A DNA stretch of 64,000 bases from Nereocystis luetkeana (Eukaryota > Sar > Phaeophyceae > Laminariales > Laminariaceae): contig JARUPZ010000025.1 of assembly GCA_031213475.1 (NCBI GenBank), positions 9,441,544 to 9,505,543 of the forward strand, given 5' to 3'. Made by a program: the position numbers and the translations under genes. The notes beneath the pieces are model-generated. The model worked only from the letters and a program-made list of their open reading frames with translations. It searched no databases and was not told the DNA's origin. Shown here piece by piece: positions 30,581 through 42,553 of the stretch (position 1 is the first letter of the stretch; the number at the start of each line of letters is the position of its first letter).

Positions 30581-31370
30581 ACCGTAATCTATACAAGGGT
30601 CCCCTCGGCGACGTGCCTAGGGCAGTGGCGCAATAATGAGTTAAGAATCATGCAGCATGCATATGACACCATAATACGACCAAGTAAAAAAACTGCATAA
30701 TACTGTACATAGAGACATGCAGACCGTTTTAGGACTGCAACTGCATTTTTGGGGACAAAACGTACATGGAAATAGTGTGGAACTGTTTCTATCGACCGAA
30801 TCGTTTTTCTTAGTTTTCTAGATGAATCTTCCAACGTTGTTGAATGCAAATCTTTATTGGGGCAATCACGGCAAAGAACGCATCTCCCGCATAAACCCGA
30901 GGGCTGCCGATAAAAACAAATTGAAAGGACTCGACGCGTGACACACGTCAAACACCGCATACACGTGTGGCACACATAACCCAGCAGTACGGTTGGATTT
31001 AAATTACAGAAATAGAACAGGATTCACCGAAGCATGGCCTGGAACTCTCGACCACACACGGCTGACTACGAAACTCGCACCAGCACCACCATCACCATGT
31101 TGTTGTATCTATGGCAGCATGCATGTATCGCAACAATCTCAGAGACCCCCGGCTTTATGGATCGCAGGGTCCGACGAAAAACAACTACAACAATTCGCCG
31201 GAGGATATACTGTAACACGAAAAAAATACAGAGTAGGAGGCCACGGGAATACAGCGCGGACAAACTACCGTACTTGCGTGATTTTGCTTCCTGCTCTGCT
31301 ACAGTAGCGGGCGGCAGGAGTATATAGCGTTGTAGCTAGCTAATGGTAGCACTCCCCCCGCACTGCTCGT
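30581..31370. other. Unassigned spacer
   Basis: No gene recognised. 30722-30765 resembles one arm of the piggyBac-like MITE (TTTTAGGACTGCA ... TTTTGGGGACAAAA). Confidence 0.4.
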
Positions 31371-33354
31371 GTGCCGTTTGTTGCCAGTGGTGTCTGGGTT
31401 ACGTACATGATGCAAAGCAAAAGTTCGAAACAACGCGGGGATAAGGTGCGCATTCGTGAACGATGGGCGGGGTTTTGCCACAAACTCTTGAACATGAAGT
31501 CGCTGACACTCGATCCCACGATCATCGACCTCTTGCCACCGCGACCGCCTAAACTGTCGCTTGGAGGTGAACCATCCATGGACGAGATGACAGAAGCACT
31601 TAAGAGGATGTCAACTTCGAAAGCTGTCGGGCCAGACGGTCTCCCGGCCGAACTCCTGAACGTCGACCACCCGTCATTCGCTCAGTGCTTTCACAACATC
31701 CTTGTCAATGTTTGGTTAACAGGAGAAGTCCCCCAGCAATGGAAAGATGCGTTCATCAAGGTCCTTCACAAAAAGAAGGACCGAACTAACTGCAACAACT
31801 ACAGAGGGACTTCGCTTGTTCCCCACGCAGGCACAGTTTTGTTGAAAATCGTCGCGTCCCGCCCCAGCAACTACTGCGAGACCGAGGAATTACTCCCTGA
31901 GGGACAGTGTGGCTTGCGCCCCGCACGATCAACGATCAATATGTTGTCCGTCGTGCGCCGGTTGCAAGAGCTCGGACGACAGAGGAAATGCCCTTGTACG
32001 TGTGCTTCATCGATCTGCAGAAAGCGTACGACTCTGTCAACCGAGAGTCTTTATGGAAGGTACTCACACGCTTTGGCGTACCAACCAAAATGCTGAGAAT
32101 TATCCGTAATGTCCACGATGACATGCGGGCTTGCGTGCGTACTGATGACGGCGAGCACTCGGAATGGTTTGATGTCACGCAGGGGCTGCGGCAAGGCTGT
32201 GTACTATCCCCGTTCTGTGCAACGTATTCTTCGCTGCTGCGTTACACGTCGTACTAGTACGCTTCAGCCAAAACGAAGCCATCGTAAGGGATTTGGTCCA
32301 ACTCAGTGATGCTGGAGTAGTTCGAACAGAGAAGCAGGAGCCGTTGGCGTGCGTGTGAAGGGCTGTATGGGGCATGTTGTACGCCGATGATGCAGGAATT
32401 GTCTCGAAGTCGGCTGAAGGGCTCGCGAAAATGATGACAGTCATCGTGACTCTCTTCGAAGCAGCAGGCCTTACGGTGTCGGAAAAGAAGACAGAGACAA
32501 AGCTCCTACAAACACCAGACCAGACAACCCTCGCACCACCGCTCGTCATCGAAGCTGCAGGCCAGAGGTATAATCAGACGATACAGTTCTTATACCTAGG
32601 CGGCACTATCCACGACAACGCTGACCTCTCGCTCCATATCGACCGACGGATCCGCCTCATGCGAGCATGCCTCAAACGGTTCGGGCCGGAGTTGTACGAT
32701 AGAACGACCGCCCCCCTTAGCCTTAAAGTCCGAATGCTGAAGGTCGAAGTGATTGAGACCCTGCTGTACGGGTATGTGACGTGGACCTTCAGAGCGGAAC
32801 ACTTTGCCAAGCTTAGAACGGCTCACCACCAAGTCCTCTTGCGAGTCATTGGCTTCCAGCGCCGACTTCGTACTGACGATGCCACCCTCTCGTACGCGAA
32901 GGCCCTCAAGATGACACGTTGCGAGAGCATCGGAACGACCATTCGTAAACGGCGGCTCTTCTTTGCGGGGGGCGTGGCACGGCAAAGCGAGGAGCGATTA
33001 CCCACTCGGGTAATGTTCGGGACGATAGCTGGTGGGGAGAACCCGAGACCAGGCGGGCAGTGTAAGACTTGGCTTAGATGCATAGTCGAAGACCTTAGGG
33101 AGTTCCGAGCCACCGAAGGGTCAACGGAAGTTGCCCCCTTGGTGTTTGGAGTTGAGACCGGGTTGTGGTCCACTGGAGCCAAAAAGGCGGGGAAGTGGTG
33201 CCGGAGGATCCTTGAAGCAGCCGAACGGTTCATGATGAGGTGGCACGAGGCTGAGGCTGAGCCGAGTAGGCAGCGCCGCGCATCCGCCGTGGATGGTGCC
33301 CAAGGGAACGGGGGGGGAGGGGGCAACAGGAGAAATGACAGAAAACCCGACTAA
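31371..33354 (+). pseudogene. LINE copy G, reverse transcriptase, frame broken
   Basis: The most complete RT of the window. Order: a linker typical of LINEs between endonuclease and RT ([22 protein letters not shown]), fingers ([25 protein letters not shown]), palm motif A ([14 protein letters not shown], about 32008-32050), motif B (GLRQGCVLSP, 32184-32213), motif C YADD (32377-32388), then thumb and C-terminus to a TAA at 33354. All catalytic aspartates are present. The frame shifts near 31965-31990 and near 32213, and a TGA at 32355-32357 replaces the CGA seen in copies A and F, a likely CpG change. The endonuclease is missing through 5' truncation. The family resembles jockey/RTE-type LINEs; the exact clade is not determined. 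Confidence 0.85.
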
Positions 33355-34312
33355 GGGAATGCGGAGAGGGGGGGGGACAGGAGGGGTAGAAGGGAAACGG
33401 CGGTAGACGAAAGTAGGAAGGAGATGTCAGACAAGGTAGCAAGGCACCAGGCCGACTAGGAAGTAGAACATGGCCATACTACTAGGGCCACCAACTGGCG
33501 CAGCTGGTTCGAACGTGGTCTTCCCTTGTCATCTCTTTTTGTTTAGTTTTTTTTTTTCTTGCGCTGATTCTCCGTGATTTTCATATTTTTTTCTTTCTCT
33601 TTCTTCTTTGATTGATAAGCCGGATTGAAAGAGTCGTGTGGCGTGGTTGAATGGCGAACCTGCTCTGCTCGTTGCGTATTGTCTGACGCCAAGGGGCTGG
33701 GCACAGTTGACAAACGCAGGGCGGAGACGGCCGTCTGGGTAGCACGGTACAAGGCGGATTAGCAGGGAGAACCTGGCTATACTACTCGTACCACAAACTG
33801 CTCCCGCCACCTGGAGGGGGCTTTGGGCTTTGGTCTGCCTGTTATTTTTCCTTTGTTATTTTTTTCCTTGGTTCTTTGTCTGGCATTCTATTTACAAGCA
33901 GTGGTGTTTTGTTACCTAAAATATATATATATATATATCCAGGTCGTTCTTTTTCAAGTGTTGGTTACCCCGGGGGGCACAACAGATTGTCTCTTCTAGT
34001 TTTTCTTTCATTTTTTTATCTTTCTCTTTCGATTGTCTACTTTGTTTTTGTTTTCTCTTTGATTGTTTCTTTTCGTTTCTCTATTCCATAGAATGTGTAT
34101 GTCGTGCCTGTCGTATGATGACATGGCATTGCCCACTGCCTGCTGTGCTTACTGCATACCAGGTACGTGGCAACGTAGTATCTCTGTGGCGTAGCTTTGT
34201 GACCACAGAACTTGTATCTCTTCTAGGATTGAAGAAACGGCACGGGCACTAGCTGTGCTGGATGTCGACGGGTAGAAAGAACGGTTTAATGTGAAGAACA
34301 CACACACATACC
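33355..34312 (+). mobile_element. LINE copy G 3' UTR and AC tail
   Basis: About 950 bp of UTR, with a G run, CATACTACTAGGGCCACCAA, T-rich blocks, an AT microsatellite (33919-33940) absent in other copies, and the conserved tail ending in ACACACACA. TACCAGGTA lies at 34157. This copy shows the intact order coding region, UTR, tail. Confidence 0.8.
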
Positions 34313-34459
34313 TCACCGAAAAACTGACTTCAGCATAAATCAACTTTCATCGCGATGATTAAGTCCATGGGTCAGGTATACAAAAACGTCATTCTTTGAA
34401 ACAAGATTGGCATTCCGACGATTTTAGGTTTAGAAACATTTTAGCGGTAATGCACTATC

Positions 34460-34668
34460 AATACCTCTATCGTAGAACCTTCAACACTTGAAGATATGCA
34501 TCAATATGCGGAGGCGTTCAGTCACTATTCGTGAACTTCTCCAGAATAAACTAAAACAGTTTGTTAAATTTCACATATATATTAAGAAAAAAGTCGGGAA
34601 AATATTGAAGATTGACAAATTGCGCGAAAGAAATGTCGAAATTATGAAAAACGCTCTCCGATAAGAAT
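34460..34668 (+). mobile_element. MITE related to 16506-16732, 5' incomplete
   Basis: It shares GCGGAGGCGTTC, GTCACTATTCGTGAACTTCT, AAATTGCGCGAAA and the right end CGCTCTCCGATAAGAATGA. The left inverted end is missing. Confidence 0.7.
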
Positions 34669-34673
34669 GACTT

Positions 34674-34935
34674 TTTCTCTATTCACAAGTAGTGGTGTTT
34701 TCTTTTTTTTTTCAGCTCGTTGCTTTCAAGTGTCTCCCACATCCCCTGCGAGTGGGCACGAAACTTTGTTTCTTCTATTTTTCCTATTTTTCTTGACAAT
34801 GTCTTGTTTTTCTCCTTTGATTTGTATTCTTTGTTTCTGTTTTTTCGTATTAATAGTATTATTTTGTTTATCTATTCCATATAATGTGTGTGTGTCGTGC
34901 CTGTCGTATCCAGTATGATGACATGGCATTGCGTT
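34674..34935 (+). repeat. LINE 3' UTR fragment
   Basis: CTATTCACAAGTAGTGGTGTT, CAGCTCGTTGCTTTCAAGTG, GTGTCGTGCCTGTCGTATCC and AGTATGATGACATGGCATTG match the LINE UTR. It starts right after the MITE end. Confidence 0.7.
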
Positions 34936-35716
34936 GTTCTTACGAGTGCAGGGGGCAAGTGAAACCGATGATAAAACACACACACCAATTATGAGGTCGA
35001 ATGACCAATACACCGATACTGAACTACCAAAGTGCCCCCACTCGCATTCTGCGTTCCGCTCGTGACTGGACCAGCTCGTATATCCTGCAGTTATATATCA
35101 CGGTTCTCGAATGTTTTACCTGCCAACTCGTAAGTCACAGTTGTCCGAACAAAAATGTGTCGATGCAGAATGGCCATTACAGCGCGCCTGTACGAAGCAA
35201 CCCGGCCGGGAGTCACCCCACGGTAGGGGTTGCACGTTTTCGGTCAAAGGTTTCTGACCGACTGAGTTCCCTAAGTGAGGAACCAGCAGTTGGCATGAAA
35301 AATTTACACGTATATTCGTTTTAGGACTAGCGCATAGAAGTGCCGGTCGGGTGGCGCGGACCATTTTCTTAGGGTTAGTGTATCGGGTGACATATTGAGC
35401 TCCTGATGTGAGGGGCTTAGGAACGTCTGGTGCATACCGTGGGATGTGTCCGGGCTGGAATGCGTATACTTCTGTAGTGCATCGTCGGTGGAGTATGACT
35501 ATCTGCTACCTATTGCTACACATGTTGTACGTACCTGCTGCCGGCAGCAGGCAAACGTCAACGTAGGGTGATATTGCGCGACCCACGGGGTGCACGGTTG
35601 GTGGACAACTACGACACATATAAAGAAGCACCACGGTCCGCAGCAATTTTTCGTACTACATCTTCGTGTCACATAATGCTAGCAAGCAACACGTAGCAGG
35701 ATGAACCTAGACTCAC
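34936..35716. other. Unassigned; downstream exons of 35777 expected here
   Basis: If the signal-peptide exon is real, its next exon should lie here on the minus strand. No convincing acceptor and frame pair was found. CTG/TACTGC-rich words occur at 35470-35560. Confidence 0.35.
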
Positions 35717-35777
35717 CGGTTGTATTGACGAGAATACTGCTGGACACCAGGACGGCAAGAGAGAAGCCGGTCCACAT
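35717..35777 (-). CDS. First exon of a secreted or membrane protein (signal peptide)
   Basis: The minus strand has a strong start context (CGCAGCCACCATGTGG). The frame then reads MWTGFSLAVLVSSSILVNTT, a typical signal peptide or anchor with a short N-region, a hydrophobic core and small polar residues at the end. After 61 nt it meets G|GTGAGT, a near-consensus 5' splice site at 35716. The frame continues in the intron without meaning. Such a combination of start context, signal sequence and donor is unlikely by chance. The mature protein is unknown because later exons were not found. Confidence 0.5.
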
Positions 35778-35924
35778 GGTGGCTGCGTAGGATAGCTCCT
35801 GGGGTGAGCGTAGGCTCTTTCTCGGCCTTTCTCTTGTCGCCGTGCAGAAACGCGAATCACGATGAAACAAGAGGAGAGGGTTGGTAAGGCATGCAAATAA
35901 GCTGACAGGGTAGTGACTGACGCG

Positions 35925-35995
35925 TGTGTTATTCACATTAATTCGTCCATTCAACCTGTCGACGTCGAGCACAACAAGTGTCCGTGCCAATGCTT
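35925..35995 (-). repeat. Diverged LINE-type tail
   Basis: The minus strand reads GGCACGGACACTTGTTGTGC then CGTCGACAGG and AATTAATGTGAATAACACAC, a third variant of the common 3' tail. Confidence 0.55.
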
Positions 35996-36084
35996 CAATT
36001 CCGTAGCGCTGACACCAATACGTATCAATCAATAGCGAGTTTCGGAGAAAAAAAGTAACACAACAACGAAAGGGCAGCGTTTTG

Positions 36085-36225
36085 AACCGAAAGTGAAAAG
36101 TGGCTCGGTCGGTTTTTCGGTTTTCCCCCAAAACGTCGGTCGGTTTCGGTCGGTTTAAAACGAACAAAACCGAAACCGAAACCGAAGATTTCTCGGTCGG
36201 TTTCTCGGTCGGTTTCTCGTCAACC
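36085..36225. repeat. Array of TCGGTCGGTTT words
   Basis: CTCGGTCGGTTTTTCGG and inverted AAAACCGAAACCG words repeat, ending TTCTCGTCAACCCTTA. It resembles a hAT-like subterminal array. The presumed end TAAGGGTTGACGAG (reverse complement) has no partner seen. Confidence 0.55.
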
Positions 36226-36296
36226 CTTAAATGGTCAATGTTTCGAAGGGTTCGATGTGCATGTGTTGACGTAATGTGACATACGATCGTATGGTA

Positions 36297-37201
36297 TCAG
36301 CTGGCTCGAACGTGGTCTTCCCTTGTCTTCTCTTTTAGTTTTTTTTTTTTTTTTTTTTTTTTTTGTTTGTTTTTTTTTTTTTTTTTTATTTTTTTTATTT
36401 TTTTTATTTTTTTTTTTTTTTTCTCTCTTGCGCTGACTCTCCGTGATTTTCATTTCATTTTTTCTCTTCCTCTTCCTTTTCTGATTGATAAGCCGTACTC
36501 AAGGAGCCGTGTGGCGTGGTTGGAAGACGAACCTGCTCTGCTCGGCTCGTATTGTCTGACGCCAAGGGGCTGGGCATAGTTGACGAACGCAGGGCGGAGA
36601 CGGCAGTCTGGGTAGCAAGGTACCAGGCGGATTAGCAGGGAGAACCTGGCTATACTACTCGTACCACAAGCTGCTGCCGCCACCTAGAAGGTGCTTTGGG
36701 CTTTGGTCTGCCTGTTATTTCCCCTTTGTTATTTTTCCTTGTTACTTTCTCCTTGGTTCTTTGTCTTACTCTGTTCACAAGCAGTGGTGTCTTTTGTTAT
36801 TTCTTCTTTTTTCCAGCTCGTTCTTTTTCAAGTGTAGGCCACCTCGCCTGCGGGGGGGGGGGCACGACAGATTGTTTCTCTTAGATTTTGCTTTCATTTT
36901 TCTTCTTTTTCTTTTTCGACTTGTCTACCTTGTTTTGTTTTCTCTTTGATTGTTTCTTTTCGTTTCACTATTTCATAGATTGCGTATGTCGTGCCTGTCG
37001 TATCTAGTATGATGACATGGCTTTGCATTGCCCACTGCAGTTCACACTGCACACGTGGCAACGTAGTATCTCTGTGGCGTAGCTTTGTGACCACAGAACT
37101 TGTATCTCTTCTAGGATGGAAGAATCGGCACGGACACTGGTTGTGCTGGATGTCGACGGGTAGAAAGAACGGTTTAATGTGAAGAACACACACACACACA
37201 T
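36297..37201 (+). mobile_element. LINE 3' UTR copy H with expanded poly-T
   Basis: Starts at CAGCTGGCTCGAACGTGGTC and ends in an AC run. A T tract at 36337-36425 is expanded to about 90 bases, against about 10 in copy G. The last 200 bp are nearly identical to 60000-60238, indicating recent relatedness. There is no coding region. Confidence 0.8.
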
Positions 37202-39164
37202 CAAATGGTCCTCCTGCAATACCTGCGTCTGCTGCGCCAGAAGGTACAGGCCGACACAAGCTATCATACTGGTACGTCAGGCCCGTCAGACGTGCTATTA
37301 TTTGCAGCAAACAATAATTATTCCAGATACAGCAGTTATATTGCTGCAATAAAAGCCTTTTCGTAGGATTGTAAAAACACAACTTGAACCGTACAGCTAA
37401 CGCCATGAGCCATGAGGAAATCTACGTTGCTCAAGGGGGGGCTGTGAAGACAAATACCAGGTACCTGGTAAGCATTATTGTAGGCAGAGGGCGACTGCCG
37501 CAGTGCGACAGCAGTGCAGCAAACGAAGAAAAGCCAGCACTGCCATCTGCATTCGACATGATTTATCCCTCGCAGTCTCGCGGCGCACAGTGCCCTGTTC
37601 CCTGTGCCCTGTGCGACAGCTGCTCCCTGCTGTCACTGCTGTACTTCTGTGTACCGTGCAGCTATACGTCCTGTTATGCTGTTGCGAGATACCCTGGTAT
37701 GGGGTGCGTGCTGGCTATGGGTCGTGTGCTGGTCGTGTCGCGTGTGGCGCATGTGTCCAAAAATCGTAAAGGGGTTTCCATAGGGATATACCAGGTATAT
37801 GAAAGCTTTAATTTAATAAATGTTATTCGTGAAACCAAGAACAAACCTTTCAAGAAGAAAGAGTTCCAGGTCATAAAAGAGACCGAAAGAGGAGACACAA
37901 GCTCAAAAGAGGAGAGGAGCCAGATATATTGGCGGACTCTTCATGTTATCTCATACCAGGTATCAATTTCTTACGATCGTAGGGGAAGTGTAACATCGAT
38001 TCACACCTTTTATCGGTGAAGAATCGATATCTATCTGGTATATTTTGTCACTTCTACGAGTATGGCAAATTGGCCTCTGCCACATCTTGCATCAAAGAAC
38101 AGGCTGCACCTGTTGTGGCTCTTACGTATCGATTGTGTAATTTGGAGGCTCACACTGTCACGCAGATTTGTTTCAGGGTCTTCGGTACGGCTACCTGCAA
38201 TCGGTTTGGGCACAATGCACATCTCCCTCTTCGGCGCAGTCGTACGGTAGACAGCGTCATCGTCAAGCAAACACTGATTTTGGACAGTTACATTGCGATG
38301 ATACGAAAGGCTGAGTACCACTCCAACCCACCCCCCGCACGCGCCGCTGGCGGTGGTGGTGGTGGTGCTGCTACTGCTGCTGATACCGCTACAGTAAGTA
38401 ACTGCTGATATGTTATCTATCTGCCTGACTCGAGGCGTACGATCTGAAGCAACGGCCAGTCCCGTTTGTCGGCTGCATGCACAAGCGTATGCCAAGCTTC
38501 TTTTTACAGAAAGGAGATATCAGGTATCATACAGAGTCAGACCCATCAAACGTTGGACTTCGGTGCGCTAGCTATTGTAAAGGAGCGGCGCAGGTCTTGA
38601 GATATACTACTACCCTCCCTGCTGCTGTGGCTTAGGCTTTGGCTACTGCAGCTGCTGTCACTTACGAGTTACGACTACAACTGATGCTGTATTCGCTGCT
38701 CGTAGCTACGACGATGGCTCCTGCTGCTGCTTGTTGCTGCGTTCAAATTATTCTATATTACTATATGCTCAAATTTTTACGATAGATATTCCAGAAAAAG
38801 ACGGAGAAACCTAAATCCGCTCCCTCACAACGCAAGCGTGAAGAGCGCTTGCAAACAATCCGGTTCGAGAAGCATGTGTTTTGGAGAGCGAGGATAAGCT
38901 GCTTGACGCGCGACGGAGCGAACCGAGCTATGGGCAGAGCGCACCATTGCATTATGTCACGGAAAACAGCGTGCGAGTCTTAATCATGTGGTATCTTGTT
39001 CTTCTGTTCCAAAATATTCGTTTTGCTGTGCGATATCATATAATATCATGTGATGTGATATGATATCATACAGGATCCGATCCGCTATTATATTGGAGGA
39101 AACCTTGTTCTTCTTGACAGGCTTTGTTCTAGGTTGCACGAATATCATGTTTTTGTTGGGGTAC
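37202..39164. other. No confident gene; several TACCAGGTA motifs
   Basis: 37392-37450 resembles part of hAT-like element 1 (CAGCTAACGCCAT, CTCAAGGGGGGGCTGTGA). TACCAGGTA lies at 37455, 37789 and 37954, with an inverse copy at 37462. 38330-38400 and 38560-38740 are GGT/CTG-rich. Open frames here (for example 37384-38019) have low-complexity or unremarkable composition. Confidence 0.4.
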
Positions 39165-39335
39165 AGGACAGGGGGAAAAAAACGCCCGAGAAAAACCGAG
39201 TCGGTTTTCCGGTTTCAGTTTATTTTTCCAACAGAAAAGCCGACAAATAAAAGTCGGTTTTCGGTTGGAAAAACAGACGAAAATCCGACCGAGAAAAACG
39301 AGTTTCGGTTTTGGGTTCACAACACTGACTCAGGG
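39165..39335. repeat. Array of TCGGTTTT words
   Basis: CCGAGTCGGTTTTCCGGTTT, AAGTCGGTTTTCGGTTGG, CGACCGAGAAAAACGAG and CGGTTTTGGGTTCACAACAC. The right end as reverse complement (CAGTGTTGTGAACCC) looks hAT-like, but no left partner was found. Confidence 0.5.
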
Positions 39336-40149
39336 TGATTGTTGCTCAGGTTTAGTGAAGGTCTCGCCGCATAAAATACTTTGGTGGCTTTTTTTTTTCC
39401 TGAGCGGAGCGGATTTTTTTTCCCCGGAAACAGGGTTTTACCCTGAGCAAAGATGCTGATCAGGGTATAATGGACATGGCACTGTGAGCAAAGATAGTAA
39501 AATATGCCTGTACCGTTGCACAAGCAGCCCGGGACTGACACTAACTCGCCACCATAGCTAGGACGACAAGGCGCACCATCTCCAGTCGTGGTTTGGTTCG
39601 TGATTTTTGGGCGGCGAGGAAGTAGCTTTGACTATCTCAGCAGGCAAGCAGGTGGAGCATGCACCACCTCTATCTTAGGGGTAGGATAAACACAAAGCGA
39701 CCTAGCAACCTCATGCCGCGTGATGGTGAGGAGGGAGGTAATGGCGTAGAAGGTACGCGAGGCGGACGACCACTCGCCAAAGCGTTGGGGCAACCGGGCG
39801 AACCACCTCCTCCACCAGTAGGAGTTTGGTTGTGATGGGGCTGCAGAAGTACTGCTGTATCGCAGCTGTACAGCAGCAGACGGGGCGAATTGAGCAGGAG
39901 GAGCAGCTCGATAGATAGAAGCACATCACGCTGCACACGAAACCGAAGACACACAACCTCGAGCTAGGTGGCGGCTTGGAGGACAGCGACGACGGAGATC
40001 GTGTTATAGTGATGGAGGAGCGAAAGGGGCAGGTCGGGGAGAAAGGTGGTAGAACACGCGGCGGTCGACTGCACGATACTCAAAGTTTGCTGTGAAAAAT
40101 CGGGAAGCTTTTGAACGCAGGTCCACGTCCTCCGACCCTGAGAAAAGTT
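39336..40149. other. Unassigned spacer
   Basis: Nothing recognised. Frames are short and partly low complexity. Confidence 0.4.
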
Positions 40150-40276
40150 TAGCGCACTTCATTTTTTAGTCCACGAATAGTGACAGAACGCCTCTGTATG
40201 TATATTGATACATATATCTCCAAATAATTCCAAAGTTTGCAAATTATGGAAAAAACGCTCTCCCATAAGAATGAGC
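40150..40276 (-). mobile_element. MITE related to 16506-16732, partial
   Basis: The minus strand carries CTCATTCTTATGGGAGAGCG, TTTGGAATTATTTGGAGATA and the GAGGCGTTCTGTCACTATTC block, then ends. Confidence 0.65.
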
Positions 40277-42529
40277 CTTTACTTAGTTCTTGTGATGTGT
40301 ACTCTGTTGTCTTCTATGCTCTGCTATGGTTACAGCAGTGTATAAGTCGGTTCGAAACTAACTGCTGCGCCGTTATGCTCGTGGGGTCAGACAGCTGTCA
40401 GGTTAGTAGACAGCACCATGGTCATACGGCATTTCGTCTGCTCCACCCCGCGTCGAGGTGGCCTCATGTTGGTACTCGTATATGCGGGAAGATATAATTT
40501 TGTGCCGAGCAGGCGGTTCCGCGAGGACGTTTTAGAAGCTTCAAAGTTTTCAACGGGGGGGGGGGGGGGGCAGAGTAAATACTCTGAGCGCTCCCGCCGT
40601 GCCGAAACAAACGAAGCCTATTAATAGCGACTCTCTGAAGGTTCAAGTGGAGCCCGTGGTACTTAAACCCTAGAGGAAACAAAAAAAGCAGATTTCCGGG
40701 TAGGCCTAATCTTCTAAGACGAGCGAAGCGAGCCGTAAGTCGGACTGGGAAATCGAGCGTAGCGAGCCGCAGGCCGAAAAACATTCGACTAAGTCGCGCG
40801 AGTTTCAATCGTCTTAATCCATATTTTGCGTCTTAGCGCGTCTTGGACTCGTCTTAGCGCGTCTTAGCGCGTCTTAGACTCTCGTCTTAGCGCGCCTTAG
40901 ACACGTCTTGGCACGTCTTAGATTCGTCTTGGCACGTCTTAGGTTCGTCTTGGCACGTCGTAGGTTCGTATATAGGCACGTCTAAGCTCTTGGCAGTACT
41001 AAAGCAAGAATTATGTCGAAAACTAACAGTTATTAGTTACTTCAACGAGGCACGGGTACAGCAATACAGCAACCACACAACAACGTAGAGCGCCAGGAAA
41101 TACGGCAATAAGAATCCAAATATCATCAAGCTACCGGTACCTGATAAGTAAGTGCGATTATTACGTATAATGATGGACGAGCAGTATTATTACGTACTTA
41201 CTTGGTACTCCTACTAGTATTAATAGTAGTTCCTTGTTTGTTGGCTTTTGACGTCACGCACAGCAGTACATAGTTGAATACCAGGTATCTATATATATCG
41301 CTGCCTCGGCAAGGAATGCTGCGAGGCATGCCCTATCCGGCTAATAGCGAGTGGGGTAGGTCTTTCTGGTGGGTGTAAGGCCGGACTCACCCTCAAGGAG
41401 TGATACCTTCTTGCTGCTGCCTGTGGCCGCGAGGCTCAGGCGGCAGTAGAGTTGGGTCGTACGTGGTGCGTCAGGCACGGACACCTACGATTCGCGCGTC
41501 TTTTTTAGGCAGCTGCGGCAGAGCAGCAATGCTCAATCGGGGTGTCCGTGCGCGGAGGCAGGCGCCACCACAGGCCACACTACGGCACAGTCTATTGCGC
41601 CGGTAGGAGGCTGGACTCGACGACGAGGGAGGAGGGAGACTGAGCGTCGACGTGCGGGGAAGAGACGGATTGACCTCCCCCTGCGCGAGAATTTTTATTT
41701 TCCAGATCAGAACCGCAAGTGCGAGGAGCATTTTGTTTTTCAGGATGACGGAGAAAGGGAAACGACTGGAAGGGAATGGCAACGAGTGCACGCGCAAAGG
41801 AGCGGGTGGATTGGGCCAAGGCGATGATGCGGCCATGAAGAGCGGCAGGAAGACGGTGCATGGAGACCCATGATCTGCGCGCACACTATCATCACGAGAG
41901 AAGCAGTCATAGTTTGTTTTTTCCTGGTATTGTTTTTCACGAGGCAGAATAGTATCTACCGGTACTTGTTATAAACGTCGTCACTGCTGGTCTTTGTAGT
42001 TTAACGAGTTGTATACCCTTCATGGGGAATAACCTACGCAATTATCAGGGGCATGGTATCATAACTGCTGTGCTGCACTTTTTTGTGTCAGACAGTCCAG
42101 GAAGAGATTATGGCGATCGTTGATATTCGTGTGGTAGTAAGGTTCGATTGCTCCTTTTTTGACTGCATATCCGCGAGTCTTCACTCTGACAGCACCCCAG
42201 ATAGCAGGCAGGTGTGTTCCTCTTTCGTTTTCACGACTACCGTGCGTTTCGTACGGTGCAGGCAGCACTTCAGACAGCATCCGCTGTAGTCAGCAGCCAC
42301 GAGTTGGTTAGTGGTGGGAACGGGGGTACTCTTCTATGTTATAGTTGAGAGGATATACCCGCGGCCATGTTAGTTCAGTTTTGCACATTGGTTTTATCTT
42401 GTGTGCGCTTTTTTCGTCTCGTGTATTTTGAGGCAGCCGAATTTTCGATTTTTTTTTGTTTTTCGGATCTTCCTAGGGCTCCAGCACCTTTGTGTTACCA
42501 CGGACTCCTTCGTCAGAGAGTTAATGTGA

Positions 42530-42553
42530 GAACAACAACAACAACAACAACAA
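42530..42553 (+). repeat. AAC microsatellite
   Basis: Run of ACA units. Confidence 0.9.

Noticed and set aside
36337-36425. Poly-T tract as a SINE or LINE tail
   Set aside because: It lies inside the LINE 3' UTR at the place of a shorter T run in sister copies, so it is an expansion, not a tail.
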